Counted from the first letter of the stretch, positions 35,477 to 44,358 are shown. The stretch is 64,000 nucleotides of DNA from Lachnospiraceae bacterium AC2012 (GCA_000702525.1 JNIN01000002.1:248001-312000), one strand, 5' to 3'. Made by a program: numbers and translations. Notes: generated from the letters alone by a model not told the origin.

Positions 35477-36016
35477 CTAGTAGTTCTCTTCGTGTACTTC
35501 GAAGTAACTCTGTGGATGGTAGCAAACCGGGCATACATCCGGTGCTTCTGTACCAACAACTACATGGCCGCAGTTACGGCATTCCCACATAGTTACGCCG
35601 GACTTCTTAAATACTTCCATTGCTTCCACATTGTGAAGAAGCTTTCTATAACGCTCTTCATGCATCTTCTCGATTGCACCAACCGCTCTGAACTGCTTTG
35701 CTAAATCTGTAAATCCTTCTTCTTCCGCATCCTTCGCCATGCGTTCATACATATCTGTCCATTCGAAGTTTTCACCATCGGCAGCGGCCTTTAAGTTCGC
35801 TGGTGTATCACCAAGCATTCCCAGATGCTTAAACCAAAGTTTTGCATGCTCCTTCTCATTGTCAGCTGTCTTTAAAAACATAGCCGCAATCTGCTCATAT
35901 CCAGCTTTCTTAGCTACAGCTGCGAAATAAGTATATTTATTTCTAGCCTGTGACTCCCCTGCAAAAGCTTCCAATAAATTCTTTTCTGTCTTCGTTCCTG
36001 CGTACTTATTACTCAT
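35477..36016 (-). CDS. rbr: rubrerythrin
   Basis: 179 residues. The four-helix diiron domain has the Glu/His ligands in [24 protein letters not shown], and [10 protein letters not shown]; the C-terminal rubredoxin domain has C-R-N-C-G and C-P-V-C. It reduces hydrogen peroxide with electrons from rubredoxin. AGGAGG precedes the ATG. A PerR-like box (36121-36135) is about 105 bp upstream. Confidence 0.96.
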   Translation of the reverse strand: MSNKYAGTKTEKNLLEAFAGESQARNKYTYFAAVAKKAGYEQIAAMFLKTADNEKEHAKLWFKHLGMLGDTPANLKAAADGENFEWTDMYERMAKDAEEEGFTDLAKQFRAVGAIEKMHEERYRKLLHNVEAMEVFKKSGVTMWECRNCGHVVVGTEAPDVCPVCYHPQSYFEVHEENY

Positions 36017-36120
36017 AGTTTTCCTCCTAAATTAAGATACTTGATAGATTTATATCTGATTGTCTAGTTCCTACACTTCTCATTCTAACAAGTTGAAATA
36101 AAAAGTCAACAGTAAACTAG

Positions 36121-36135
36121 TAATCATTCTTATTA
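36121..36135. promoter_or_regulatory. candidate PerR box upstream of rubrerythrin
   Basis: TAATCATTCTTATTA is a loose palindrome like the Bacillus PerR box (TTATAATnATTATAA type). The same 14-base motif TAATCATTCYTATT occurs on the minus strand upstream of perR (36576-36589). Confidence 0.55.
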
Positions 36136-36168
36136 TTTGTCATTTCTATCACAATTTTATAGAAATGT

Positions 36169-36552
36169 TTACTCTGCGCATTTATCACATATTCCATAAA
36201 AATACGCCATATGTCCCGTCACTTTACCAGCGGCAAAACTATCTGCCAAAACATCCACATGCTTCATCCATGGCATGTCCAAATCGGAAACCGCGCCACA
36301 TTTCTGACATACAAAATGGTAATGTTTCTCGACATTCGGATCGAATCGATCCTGTCCTTCGCCCACGTCAAGTCGCATAATCTCGCCATCTTCTGCTAAA
36401 AGTGAGAGATTTCGATATACCGTTCCAAGACTAATCGACGGAAACTCTTCCCGTACCGCCTCATATACCATCTCAGCTGTCGGATGATCCTTTCGACCCT
36501 CCAGATAAGCCCGGATACAATCTCTTTGTTTACTACGTTTTCTCTTTACCAT
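36169..36552 (-). CDS. perR: PerR-type Fur family peroxide sensor/repressor
   Basis: 127 residues. A winged helix (residues 1-75: PTAEMVYEAVREEFPSISLGTVYRNLSLLAEDG) is followed by the dimerisation domain with HYHFVCQKCGAV and the last C-D-K-C, which together form the structural zinc site. The regulatory site residues fall in RFDPN and KHYHF. It should repress rbr and probably dfx and itself until peroxide oxidises its iron-bound His. Two shared boxes fit that regulon. PerR rather than Fur is inferred from context. Confidence 0.88.
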   Translation of the reverse strand: MVKRKRSKQRDCIRAYLEGRKDHPTAEMVYEAVREEFPSISLGTVYRNLSLLAEDGEIMRLDVGEGQDRFDPNVEKHYHFVCQKCGAVSDLDMPWMKHVDVLADSFAAGKVTGHMAYFYGICDKCAE

Positions 36553-36575
36553 AATAGCCTTCCTTAAAAATACAA

Positions 36576-36589
36576 AATAGGAATGATTA
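36576..36589. promoter_or_regulatory. candidate PerR box upstream of perR (autoregulation)
   Basis: On the minus strand this reads TAATCATTCCTATT, one base different from the rbr upstream box. It lies 24 bp before the perR start codon, where it could block the promoter. Confidence 0.5.
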
Positions 36590-36629
36590 CTATTATACTA
36601 ATAAAAAGCATTCAGGAAGTCAACCACTT

Positions 36630-37538
36630 TTATCGCTCCGGAACCGCAATCTGAATCGCATTTTCCACAATTTCTATCAGGAAATGATTCTCTTCGATCA
36701 CTTCTCCATCCAGCGAATAAGCAAATCCCTTCGGAGCCTGCACTTCCACCTGCTTCGCCTGACGATAAACCAACATATCTTTCATATCTTCCCGATCGAG
36801 ATGCTCGCCATTCGTATAAGGCTTTAACAGCTTAACAAAACGCGGAATAGACACGGGTTTTACCACGCAAACCTCCATCAGCCCGTCATCCACCTTCGCG
36901 CGAGGCGCACAACGGAACTGGCCGCCCACATACTGACCATTTCCAACGGTACAAAGCATCGCGATACCATCCGGATTCAGAAGTTCTCCATCCGCAATAA
37001 TACGAATTTCATTCTTACGCCCATGAAGCATCGCCTTCATAACGCCCTTCATATAATCATTTTTATTGCCATGTCCCGTCTTCGCGCGATTTTCATTGAT
37101 CACACGGGCAACATAGGTATCAAAGCCAAAATGAACCACATTATCGGCATAACGATCGCCCACTTTTAATAAATCCATCGGCTTTGCCTCACAGCTTACG
37201 AGCGCCTCTAAATCAAGGAAACGATCCGCTCCACCGAATGCCTTCACAAAATCATTGCCACTTCCACAAGGAAATACAGAAAAGGAAGCCTTGGGATTTC
37301 GAACGACACCATTCACCACTTCATTTACGGTACCATCCCCTCCGCATGCGATAAATCGAACTTCCTCCTCGGGATGCTCGATGCTCCATTTCCGAACAAA
37401 ATCCGTCGCATCTCCGACACCTGTCGTCTCATATACTTCTGCAAATGAATAGGAAGGCAGATTATCCACCGCCTCACGGATCTTCCGCACTTTATTCTCA
37501 GCCCCTGCGTGCGGATTCACAATAAAAATATTCCTCAT
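36630..37538 (-). CDS. diacylglycerol/lipid kinase, DgkB/YegS family
   Basis: 302 residues starting MRNIFIVNPHAGAE. The catalytic nucleotide-binding blocks are IACGGDGTVNEV and FPCGSGNDFVKAFG; the two-domain layout ends with the beta sandwich carrying CAPRAKVDDGLMEV and YSLDGEVIEE. It phosphorylates diacylglycerol or a related lipid. GGAGGT before the ATG at 37538 decides the start. It is followed by the YhhN gene on the same strand upstream (29 bp), so the two are one unit of lipid metabolism. Confidence 0.9.
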   Translation of the reverse strand: MRNIFIVNPHAGAENKVRKIREAVDNLPSYSFAEVYETTGVGDATDFVRKWSIEHPEEEVRFIACGGDGTVNEVVNGVVRNPKASFSVFPCGSGNDFVKAFGGADRFLDLEALVSCEAKPMDLLKVGDRYADNVVHFGFDTYVARVINENRAKTGHGNKNDYMKGVMKAMLHGRKNEIRIIADGELLNPDGIAMLCTVGNGQYVGGQFRCAPRAKVDDGLMEVCVVKPVSIPRFVKLLKPYTNGEHLDREDMKDMLVYRQAKQVEVQAPKGFAYSLDGEVIEENHFLIEIVENAIQIAVPER

Positions 37539-37567
37539 ATCTCCAACCTCCAAAAACTAGTCTTAAA

Positions 37568-38239
37568 TCACTGCAACTCCAGCATCCCCATTATGATAAA
37601 TGCCAAAGCCGTCAGATAGGTACACATCACGGTATAATGCTTTTTATAAACCATCTCCGGCCGTTCAGAATAGCGCACCAGATAAAGGCAACAATCGGAT
37701 ATAAAAAACAGTACTGCACCAAGATAAGCCAGTGCTGCACCAAAATTCTTCAAAGCAACCAGTTGCGCAAGCGCAAACAGATTCATCGTAGAATTTGTAA
37801 TCAGATAGAATGCCATTGCATAGCGCATCACTTTCGGCGTATCCGGTTTCACTTCAAGCATCGTAAGAACCGTAAAAATCAAATATATCACTGCCGGAAA
37901 TGCAAAAATCGAGAGCTTCACGGGCTCAAATGCAATATTCGGCAGATAAATCAACATAAAACAAACATGTGCAATCGCAAAACTGATTCCACCAGCACAG
38001 AACCATCGATTGCCCTTGGGAATCAAGAGAATATCCCCGAGCCAACTGGCTACCAATGCAACTAGAAGCACCCACTGCACGGGATGCGCCTCTACAAAAT
38101 ACATAAGAATAAGCACGAGAACCGGAAATGGTTTCGTTTTCTTCCTGGAATCCAAATCCCGATAGCACTGCGTTATATGCGTATTTCCAACAATAACATA
38201 GATTAAAAATAAGACTCTCCCCAAAACCGTTGTTATCAT
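37568..38239 (-). CDS. YhhN family membrane protein (lysoplasmalogenase-like)
   Basis: 223 residues with about eight membrane segments. The family blocks are visible: TKPFPVLVL near residue 35, SWLGDILLIPKG, FCAGGISFAIAHVCF and the late ISDCCLYL. TMEM86/YhhN proteins hydrolyse the vinyl ether of lysoplasmalogens; clostridia often contain plasmalogens, and the lipid-kinase neighbour supports a lipid role. Activity of this bacterial member is inferred. Confidence 0.82.
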   Translation of the reverse strand: MITTVLGRVLFLIYVIVGNTHITQCYRDLDSRKKTKPFPVLVLILMYFVEAHPVQWVLLVALVASWLGDILLIPKGNRWFCAGGISFAIAHVCFMLIYLPNIAFEPVKLSIFAFPAVIYLIFTVLTMLEVKPDTPKVMRYAMAFYLITNSTMNLFALAQLVALKNFGAALAYLGAVLFFISDCCLYLVRYSERPEMVYKKHYTVMCTYLTALAFIIMGMLELQ

Positions 38240-38369
38240 AAATAGCCCCTCCTAAAACGTTTTCCCTCAATGTATTCATTATAACACTATCCATTTCCAC
38301 AAGAACTTCTCCGCATATCTCTTCACAAAAAATTAATAAAGTGTACAAAAATCGTACAAAATCGGTTGT

Positions 38370-38375
38370 TATAAT
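38370..38375 (+). promoter_or_regulatory. extended -10 promoter of the flagellin-like gene
   Basis: TGTTATAAT gives a TGn-TATAAT extended -10 (TG at 38367-38368). Upstream lies the direct repeat GTACAAAA (38343, 38354). No sigma-28 flagellar promoter (TAAA..GCCGATAA) is visible, which fits a flagellin-like protein outside the usual flagellar regulon. Confidence 0.5.
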
Positions 38376-38460
38376 CTTGCCAACGCAATTTCAAATGCAG
38401 ATAAAAACGAAACAAAAATAATTCACCATGGAATATAGAATGAATAGAAAGGAAATCATC

Positions 38461-39210
38461 ATGACAATCTCTTCCGTAAGTAATACTGGATACAGCTCCT
38501 ATACAAATTATACCGGCAGTTCCGCCGCAGAAAGTCCAGCACAGGTGGGAATCGACGAGCGTCAAACCGCCCAGGCGAACGGCTATAGCGTCGGTTCTGT
38601 AAATATCACATCTGCGCAGAGCATGTTAAACGTCGCAGACGGCGCGATGAGCGGAATCACAAACTATCTGCAATCCATTCGTGAACTGGCCGTGCAGGCA
38701 AGCAATGACCTCCTTAGCGATTCCGACAAGCAGCATATTCAGGACCAGATTGAGCAATATAAGCAGGGCATCACCGACATCACTGCAAACACTTCCTATA
38801 ACACGAAGAACCTGCTCGACGGCTCCAACGAGAACTTCCAGATTGCCACTGATGGAAATGGCAACGCTACCGAAGTCACGACGTCGAACACAACCTTAGA
38901 GTCCCTCGGAATCGCGGATTTCGACGTTACCGGCGACTTTGATTTATCCGTAATCGATCAGGCCATCGAACAGGTCTCTACTTCCAGAGCATCTAGCGGT
39001 GCACAATCGAATGCCTTAAGCTACGCCCAGGATTATGCCGATTACAATGCTTCTACATTAAAAGCACAGGCTGACGATGAAAAACTAAATGAGCTCATTG
39101 AAGAAGCGCAAAAGAGAAAACGTGAACAGGCACTCGAATCCTATCGTATCCAAATGCAAAAAAATAAGATTCGTGATGCACAAACTGCAACCACGAATCT
39201 CTTTAGCTAA
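38461..39210 (+). CDS. lone flagellin-like protein
   Basis: 249 residues. Residues about 45-125 match the flagellin D1 helices (ITSAQSMLNVADGAMSGITN, SIRELAVQASNDLLSDSDKQ, NTSYNTKNLLDG). Residues about 160-200 (SVIDQAIEQVSTSRASSGAQ) match the C-terminal D1 helix. Both true D0 ends are changed: the start is a Ser/Thr/Tyr-rich stretch instead of the canonical Met-x-x-x-x-Asn helix, and the tail is a very basic helix ending TTNLFS. There are no flagellar genes around it. It may be secreted or intracellular and may not build a filament. Confidence 0.75.
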   Translation: MTISSVSNTGYSSYTNYTGSSAAESPAQVGIDERQTAQANGYSVGSVNITSAQSMLNVADGAMSGITNYLQSIRELAVQASNDLLSDSDKQHIQDQIEQYKQGITDITANTSYNTKNLLDGSNENFQIATDGNGNATEVTTSNTTLESLGIADFDVTGDFDLSVIDQAIEQVSTSRASSGAQSNALSYAQDYADYNASTLKAQADDEKLNELIEEAQKRKREQALESYRIQMQKNKIRDAQTATTNLFS

Positions 39211-39216
39211 AAGCAC

Positions 39217-39234
39217 GGCCGGCAATTGCCGGCC
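39217..39234. terminator. terminator palindrome
   Basis: GGCCGGCAATTGCCGGCC followed by TTTGTTTT on the plus strand terminates the flagellin-like gene. The convergent GNAT gene ends 18 bp further on. Confidence 0.8.
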
Positions 39235-39251
39235 TTTGTTTTACATATTTC

Positions 39252-39752
39252 CTAGCGAACCATCTTCACCATAGGCTCTTCTGTCTTCTCTTCCAAGCGC
39301 GTTTCTGAAGTCTTCTGAAAACCATGATGTTCAAAGAAACGAATCGCAATCTCGTTCTTCTCTTTCACCCAAAGTTCATGAATCTCCAATTGATCCTTGC
39401 CAAAATCCAATAACGCATTTCCTATGCCTTGCATCTGAAAGAACGGATCCACAAAAATCTCTTGCACTTCTCCCTCTGACACACGAATCATACCCTTTAC
39501 AAATGGTTCATCAAAAACATAGATTTCCTCTAAGCTCTCCGGATGTTCCTCATATTCTCTACAAAGCGGAAGTATCTGTAAGTCCTGAAAAATCCATTCA
39601 TCATGATGATAAATATGTTTCCAGAACATGCGCTTTGCCAGAACAACGATCTCAGCAATTCTAGAGATATCTTCCGGCGTTGCCTTTCGAATCTCCCCGG
39701 GCATCTCAAACTTATCCAACCCTAGTTTCACCTTATCCACTTTTATCTCCAT
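39252..39752 (-). CDS. GNAT family N-acetyltransferase
   Basis: 166 residues. The acetyl-CoA loop is VDPFFQMQGIGNALLDFGK (R/Q-x-x-G-x-G/A pattern), followed by ELWVKEKNEIAIRFFEHHGF, the usual GNAT end. The N-terminal about 30 residues with charged Lys/Asp precede the fold. The substrate (protein, amine or drug) cannot be told. It stands alone with AGGAG before the ATG. Confidence 0.85.
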   Translation of the reverse strand: MEIKVDKVKLGLDKFEMPGEIRKATPEDISRIAEIVVLAKRMFWKHIYHHDEWIFQDLQILPLCREYEEHPESLEEIYVFDEPFVKGMIRVSEGEVQEIFVDPFFQMQGIGNALLDFGKDQLEIHELWVKEKNEIAIRFFEHHGFQKTSETRLEEKTEEPMVKMVR

Positions 39753-39850
39753 AATACTCTCCTATCAAAGCCACTTTGATATCGTAAACCTACAGATAGC
39801 ATACCACATTTTTCTGCTTTACTAACATAAAAACGACAGAAAGTAAGAAA

Positions 39851-39880
39851 AACGACACCCTCCAAATCGAGGGTGCCGTT
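39851..39880 (-). terminator. terminator of the HPr-lactate dehydrogenase gene
   Basis: AACGACACCCTC-CAAATC-GAGGGTGCCGTT forms a 12-bp stem with one mismatch, followed by TTTTT on the minus strand. Confidence 0.88.
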
Positions 39881-39925
39881 TCATTTCCTAATATCCTAAT
39901 ATGAAAACAATAATTCTACTCTGAA

Positions 39926-41224
39926 TTATTTAACTTCAGCTGGGCCGTATGGAAGACCTTCGTTGAAGTTCTTAGCATTCTCAAGTGTTACAGCAGCGAT
40001 AGCCTGAAGAGCTTCACGTGTAAAGAATGCCTGATGAGAAGTCAGAATTAAGTTAGGGAACATTGTAAGACGTGCTGTGATGTCGTTATCAAGCATATCT
40101 TCTGAATGATCTGTGTAAACATTCTGATCTTCACCTTCGTATACATCAAGTGCAACTGCATGGAACTTATCCTTCTTAAGGTTAGCGATAAGTGCTTCAA
40201 CGTCAACAAGACCACCACGAGATGTGTTAACGAGCATAACACCGTCCTTCATTAAGGAGATTGCGTTCTCATCGATTAAGTGATATGTTCCGCCTTCGCC
40301 CATGATAAGTGGAGCGTGAAGGGAAATTAAATCAGCTCTCTGAAGTAATTCTTCCTTAGATACATATGTAAGAAGACCATCTTCTTCTAACTTCTTGTTA
40401 GGGAAAGCATCCCAACCAAGAACTGTCATACCATAACCCTTGCAGATTCTAGCCATACATACACCGATACGTCCTGTACCCATGATACCAGCAACCTTGT
40501 TGTGAAGGTCAACACCAAGAAGACCGTTAAGAGCAAAGTCGTTGTTACCAACCTTGTTGTATGCCTTGTGGATACGACGGTTAGCAGATGTGATTAATGT
40601 CATAGCATGTTCAGCTACAGCATATGGTGAGTAAGCAGGTACACGAAGTACTGTCATACCGTATTCCTTAGCAGCATCAAGATCAACGTTGTTGAAACCT
40701 GCGCAACGAAGGAGGATAAGACGAACGCCACATTCATGTAACTTCTCGATAACTGCACGAGGTGCTTCATCGTTAACGAAGATACATACAGCGTCAAATC
40801 CCTGAGCTAACATAGCTGTTTCTTCTGTAAGACGAGAGCTGAAGTACTTAAGATCTACGTTGTATGTACCTACACCGTGATCCTTAGAAAGCTCGCTAAA
40901 GAAGATACGATCATAGCTCTTTGTTCCGAAGAAAGCGATCTTAAGGATATCTGCCTTCTTTTCCTTTGGTTCTACAGCAGAGAATACTTCAACGATCTTT
41001 TCTACTGCTTCTTCTTCATCTACACCAGATGCAGAAATTGTAAGGTTTGTTCCCTTTGCAGCATTAAGGCTAAGAATTTCAAGAACGTTAGCACCGCTTG
41101 CTGTCTTTTCGTCTGTAGAAATAGTAATTTCACTCTTGAATCCAGTACAAGCCTGAGCGATTAAAGCTGCTGGACGTGCATGGATACCAAGTGGATTTTC
41201 TACTACGTACTCAATTGTTTTCAT
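39926..41224 (-). CDS. fusion of HPr phosphocarrier domain and D-2-hydroxyacid (D-lactate) dehydrogenase
   Basis: 432 residues. Residues 1-85 are an HPr domain with His15 in GIHARPAA exactly in place; the regulatory Ser46 position is Asn46 (ASGANVLEILSL). Residues about 95-432 form a D-lactate-dehydrogenase-like enzyme: NAD site GIMGTGRIG, NTSRGGLVD with the substrate Arg, DVYEGED, and the catalytic His in TSHQAFFT. It would reduce pyruvate to D-lactate and might be touched by PTS phosphate flow. Codon choice looks like that of a highly expressed gene, as for the PTS gene at 57.3 kb. A Rex-type operator lies upstream. Confidence 0.92.
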   Translation of the reverse strand: MKTIEYVVENPLGIHARPAALIAQACTGFKSEITISTDEKTASGANVLEILSLNAAKGTNLTISASGVDEEEAVEKIVEVFSAVEPKEKKADILKIAFFGTKSYDRIFFSELSKDHGVGTYNVDLKYFSSRLTEETAMLAQGFDAVCIFVNDEAPRAVIEKLHECGVRLILLRCAGFNNVDLDAAKEYGMTVLRVPAYSPYAVAEHAMTLITSANRRIHKAYNKVGNNDFALNGLLGVDLHNKVAGIMGTGRIGVCMARICKGYGMTVLGWDAFPNKKLEEDGLLTYVSKEELLQRADLISLHAPLIMGEGGTYHLIDENAISLMKDGVMLVNTSRGGLVDVEALIANLKKDKFHAVALDVYEGEDQNVYTDHSEDMLDNDITARLTMFPNLILTSHQAFFTREALQAIAAVTLENAKNFNEGLPYGPAEVK

Positions 41225-41328
41225 AACTTATCCTTTCCAAGAAATAACTTCTTAATAACAATATAGTTAAATCCACCTAACATTATATACGCTTTTTTGT
41301 TCTCTCTCCAATTAAAAAAGCATAAAAT

Positions 41329-41382
41329 AATATAGCTAATTAGCACAATTTTTGCAATACGTTTTTGTGGATTTTTTAACAA
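41329..41382 (-). promoter_or_regulatory. promoter and Rex-type operator of the HPr-lactate dehydrogenase gene
   Basis: On the minus strand, TTGCAA (41352-41357), a 17-bp spacer and TATATT (41329-41334) make a promoter. Just upstream lies TTGTGGATTTTTTAACAA (41365-41382 as read on plus), one base off the Rex consensus TTGTKAANNNNTTMACAA. Rex represses fermentative dehydrogenase genes when NADH is low, which fits this gene. Confidence 0.65.
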
Positions 41383-41451
41383 TCCTTGTACTGTTTCAAA
41401 AACAATCCCCCATTTCACCCCCTTTTTCTTACATTTTTAAACAGCACAACT

Positions 41452-43218
41452 CTAAATTCGCGCAAACCCATATTCCTTCTTTTTCTTCATACGGATTTTA
41501 CACTCCTTCATCCTTCGGTCAGAAAGTTCCTCAATCACTTCGAAATCACTTCCATTTTCGTTGGTAGAATCGAATACCGCATAGCCATAGGCCAAGGAAA
41601 ATGGTTCTGGAAGCCCCACATCAAAGCTCTTCTCCAATCCGTCCAATTTGATGAGCGCTTCTTTCACACGCTCCTCCGAATCATTTCCAGGAACATAGGC
41701 ACGAAACTCGTCATCTCCGATACGATACACTTCACCAATATGAGAAAAACAGCGGGAAATCAACTTCGCAGACTCGATAATATATTGATCCCCAATCATC
41801 CTTCCATAGGCATGATTCATATGCGAAAGGTAATTGATATCAAAGGATACCACGGTCGTCTTGGTTCGCTGCATCCGACTGACAGCATACTCCCATTCTT
41901 CGTGATCTGCCAGATATGCAGCGCGATTCTTGATTCCCGTCAAGCTATCCGTGTAAACCAGCTTCTGATAAAGCTCATTCGCCGTATTCGTACGCATATT
42001 CTGAATGGCGGAAATGATATAGCGATAAAACATCGCAAACTCGAAAATCATAAAACCAATCCGAATCGTCGATACTGCATCGGAAACCGCACCGTCCGAA
42101 ACATAATAGCGAATCATATCGAATACCGCACATCCCGCAAATATCGTGATTCCCCAAAGCAGTGCAGGAATCGTAGAAACGCGGTTCTCTTCCCCATGCT
42201 CCTTTCGCTTCGTCTGTCTTTCTTCCGCTTCTTTAATCATCTCTCGACGGTCGTAAACAATCATAAAAACCACCATCACCATCGCAAGCGCAACGCCGAA
42301 GTGAATGACCATTTCCAGCTCATGAAAATCCTTGTCAAAGAAGAGCCAGCCACCCAGGATAATCGACGTAGAAATCAAAAATTCGCTTAGGATAATAATG
42401 GAATAAATGCGCTTTGGCTTCATAAGAAGGCCGTTTACCGCAGCAACAAAGAAATACGGAAGCATCATAAGAATCGGATAGTCCAGGGCGCGCCAAAAGT
42501 CTGCATTTCCAGTAAGCACCAGCGGCACTTTCGTCTCCTCGATACTCCAGACACCAATCAAAATCGCAAGCATCGCGAAATTAACCAGACCGCCACGAAG
42601 GTTCTTATCCTGTGGAATCGTAAAGCAAAGAACCGAGAACACCAGTCCGACAATCAAAAGCACCGTACTCATTAGATACGCGGAGAAATGTTCCGTCATA
42701 AAATACATGAGATAATTGCCACTACCGCCCAGATACATATCAAGAATTCGCGCACTATCATCGTAGATACAGTCAATATCAAGACGCATGGTCTTACCGG
42801 CATGCATCGGTGCAATAGAAATGCTTTCGTACGTCGTACCGTAGCTCTTGCCTACCGCATGAATATTCTCGGGCTCCAACTCATAAATAAGCTCATCCTC
42901 TATATACATTTTGAGATAGATATTGCCACAAGAAAATCCGAGTTCCGTCTTCTCTTCGATATCCTGCGGAATTTCGGCGTAGATGGAAGTAACCCCATCG
43001 CCGTTCTCGTCCGGAAGATTGTTCAAATCCTCGAGGTCGACATGCTGCCCCGCCTCATCATCCCAGGCGTCTGCCAAATCAATCAAATCATCCGGATCAT
43101 ATAAAGCATGAATAGTAAAGGGATACTTTTGGATTAGAACCGTTCCCAGATATAGAAATAGAGCGACAAAAACGACAATCGTATATGCCGCCGTAATAAG
43201 ATTTTTCTTTATTTTCAT
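41452..43218 (-). CDS. membrane GGDEF-domain protein with degenerate signature
   Basis: 588 residues: one N-terminal membrane segment, an extracellular domain of about 170 residues with acidic loops (DENGDGVTSIYAE), then seven to eight membrane segments in a 7TMR-DISM-like order (residues about 195-430), and a C-terminal GGDEF domain (TDSLTGIKNRAAY). The active loop is YRIGDDEFRAY, so the second Gly of GGDEF is Asp. This may reduce or abolish cyclic-di-GMP synthesis. The start at 43218 is set by AGGGGAAAG; the longer frame to 43323 has no site. Confidence 0.82.
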   Translation of the reverse strand: MKIKKNLITAAYTIVVFVALFLYLGTVLIQKYPFTIHALYDPDDLIDLADAWDDEAGQHVDLEDLNNLPDENGDGVTSIYAEIPQDIEEKTELGFSCGNIYLKMYIEDELIYELEPENIHAVGKSYGTTYESISIAPMHAGKTMRLDIDCIYDDSARILDMYLGGSGNYLMYFMTEHFSAYLMSTVLLIVGLVFSVLCFTIPQDKNLRGGLVNFAMLAILIGVWSIEETKVPLVLTGNADFWRALDYPILMMLPYFFVAAVNGLLMKPKRIYSIIILSEFLISTSIILGGWLFFDKDFHELEMVIHFGVALAMVMVVFMIVYDRREMIKEAEERQTKRKEHGEENRVSTIPALLWGITIFAGCAVFDMIRYYVSDGAVSDAVSTIRIGFMIFEFAMFYRYIISAIQNMRTNTANELYQKLVYTDSLTGIKNRAAYLADHEEWEYAVSRMQRTKTTVVSFDINYLSHMNHAYGRMIGDQYIIESAKLISRCFSHIGEVYRIGDDEFRAYVPGNDSEERVKEALIKLDGLEKSFDVGLPEPFSLAYGYAVFDSTNENGSDFEVIEELSDRRMKECKIRMKKKKEYGFARI

Positions 43219-43467
43219 AACTTTCCCCTTGTATGTCAAAATCACTTCGAATCCATCAAACCATTTATTGCATACACTTTCATCATAGTCAAAATCCCAT
43301 CTTCTGTATATGTGACCTGCCATTTCTTCATAATTATTTAATGTTTTAAATTTTTTAAGTATTTGGGTATCGTTTCTCTTTCATTTATATTATAATTTTA
43401 TTGATACCGCGCCAAAGCGGTCATCACGTACTAATTTTAATTTACAGATTTTTGAGGAGAAAAAATT

Positions 43468-44337
43468 ATGAAAAAAACGACAAACAAAGCAATTCTTTGG
43501 CTTCAGGCTATCCTGATTCCAACACTACTCATCGCAATTCTGACGGCACTTCAAGCGCTGTCCGCGGTTGCATTTCCAAACATTACAGAAGATAAAATGC
43601 TAACGATTGTTTTCTGCAACATTGCCGAAGCAATCTTCCTTATTTTGACGCTTGTATTCTTCAAAATCCTTCACAGAGACATCCTTGGCAAGCAGAAACA
43701 TACCGGTTTCTTCATGGGACTTCTCGTTGGTGGATATCTGACATTTACATGCATCATCCGTATTCCTGTGCTCATTGCGCCATATTTTGCAGAAGGAGAC
43801 GTGGTATTTAATCCAATCTCTTACTTCCTTCTATATCTGGTTTATACGTTACTCATCGGTGCTTCCGAAGAATTCCTGTTCCGCGGCATCGTATTCGACA
43901 TCTGCCAGGATATCTTTGGAAATAAGAGAAAAGGGATGTATCTCTCCCTCATCGCTTCCAGTGTTATCTTCGGACTGATGCATATGACCAATGCGCTTGG
44001 CGCTGATTTATCCGGCGTAATCGTACAGGCAATCTCTGCTTCCGTACTTGGATTCCTTCTCGGGGCCATCTATTATCGTACAGGAAATATCTGGGTTGTC
44101 GCATTCCTTCATGGATTAAACGACTTCACTGCATTGATTGGAATCGCACTTTTCGATACCGAAGATTCCCTTGTAAATCAGATTTCCAGCTATGGCTGGC
44201 AGCAGCTCGCAGGTTTACCAATCATTCTTTTGATTGCTTTATTCCTGCTTCGTAAATCAAAGACCTATCAGTTCAATGATGACTATGTTCCAGCGGATCC
44301 AAATCCGGAAAATCCATATGCACCGGAATACAAATAA
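43468..44337 (+). CDS. CPBP family intramembrane metalloprotease
   Basis: 289 residues with about eight membrane segments. The CPBP (Abi/CAAX protease-like) motifs are GASEEFLFRGIV (E-E-x-x-x-R), FGLMHMTN and FLHGLNDF, which hold the catalytic glutamates and histidines. Bacterial members take part in bacteriocin immunity, prenyl-protein-like cleavage or unknown roles. The C-terminal tail is Pro/Asn-rich and cytosolic. GAGGAG precedes the ATG; it stands alone. Confidence 0.88.
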   Translation: MKKTTNKAILWLQAILIPTLLIAILTALQALSAVAFPNITEDKMLTIVFCNIAEAIFLILTLVFFKILHRDILGKQKHTGFFMGLLVGGYLTFTCIIRIPVLIAPYFAEGDVVFNPISYFLLYLVYTLLIGASEEFLFRGIVFDICQDIFGNKRKGMYLSLIASSVIFGLMHMTNALGADLSGVIVQAISASVLGFLLGAIYYRTGNIWVVAFLHGLNDFTALIGIALFDTEDSLVNQISSYGWQQLAGLPIILLIALFLLRKSKTYQFNDDYVPADPNPENPYAPEYK

Positions 44338-44358
44338 AATAAATATATAAATAATATA

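Noticed and set aside
41221..41418. 65-codon minus-strand frame upstream of the HPr fusion gene
   Set aside because: It spans the promoter and Rex-like site, overlaps the start of the fusion gene and has no ribosome site.
41386..42390. Plus-strand open frame of 334 codons
   Set aside because: It is antisense to the GGDEF protein gene, shows a His/Arg/Ile-rich composition typical of reverse-frame shadows and matches no fold.
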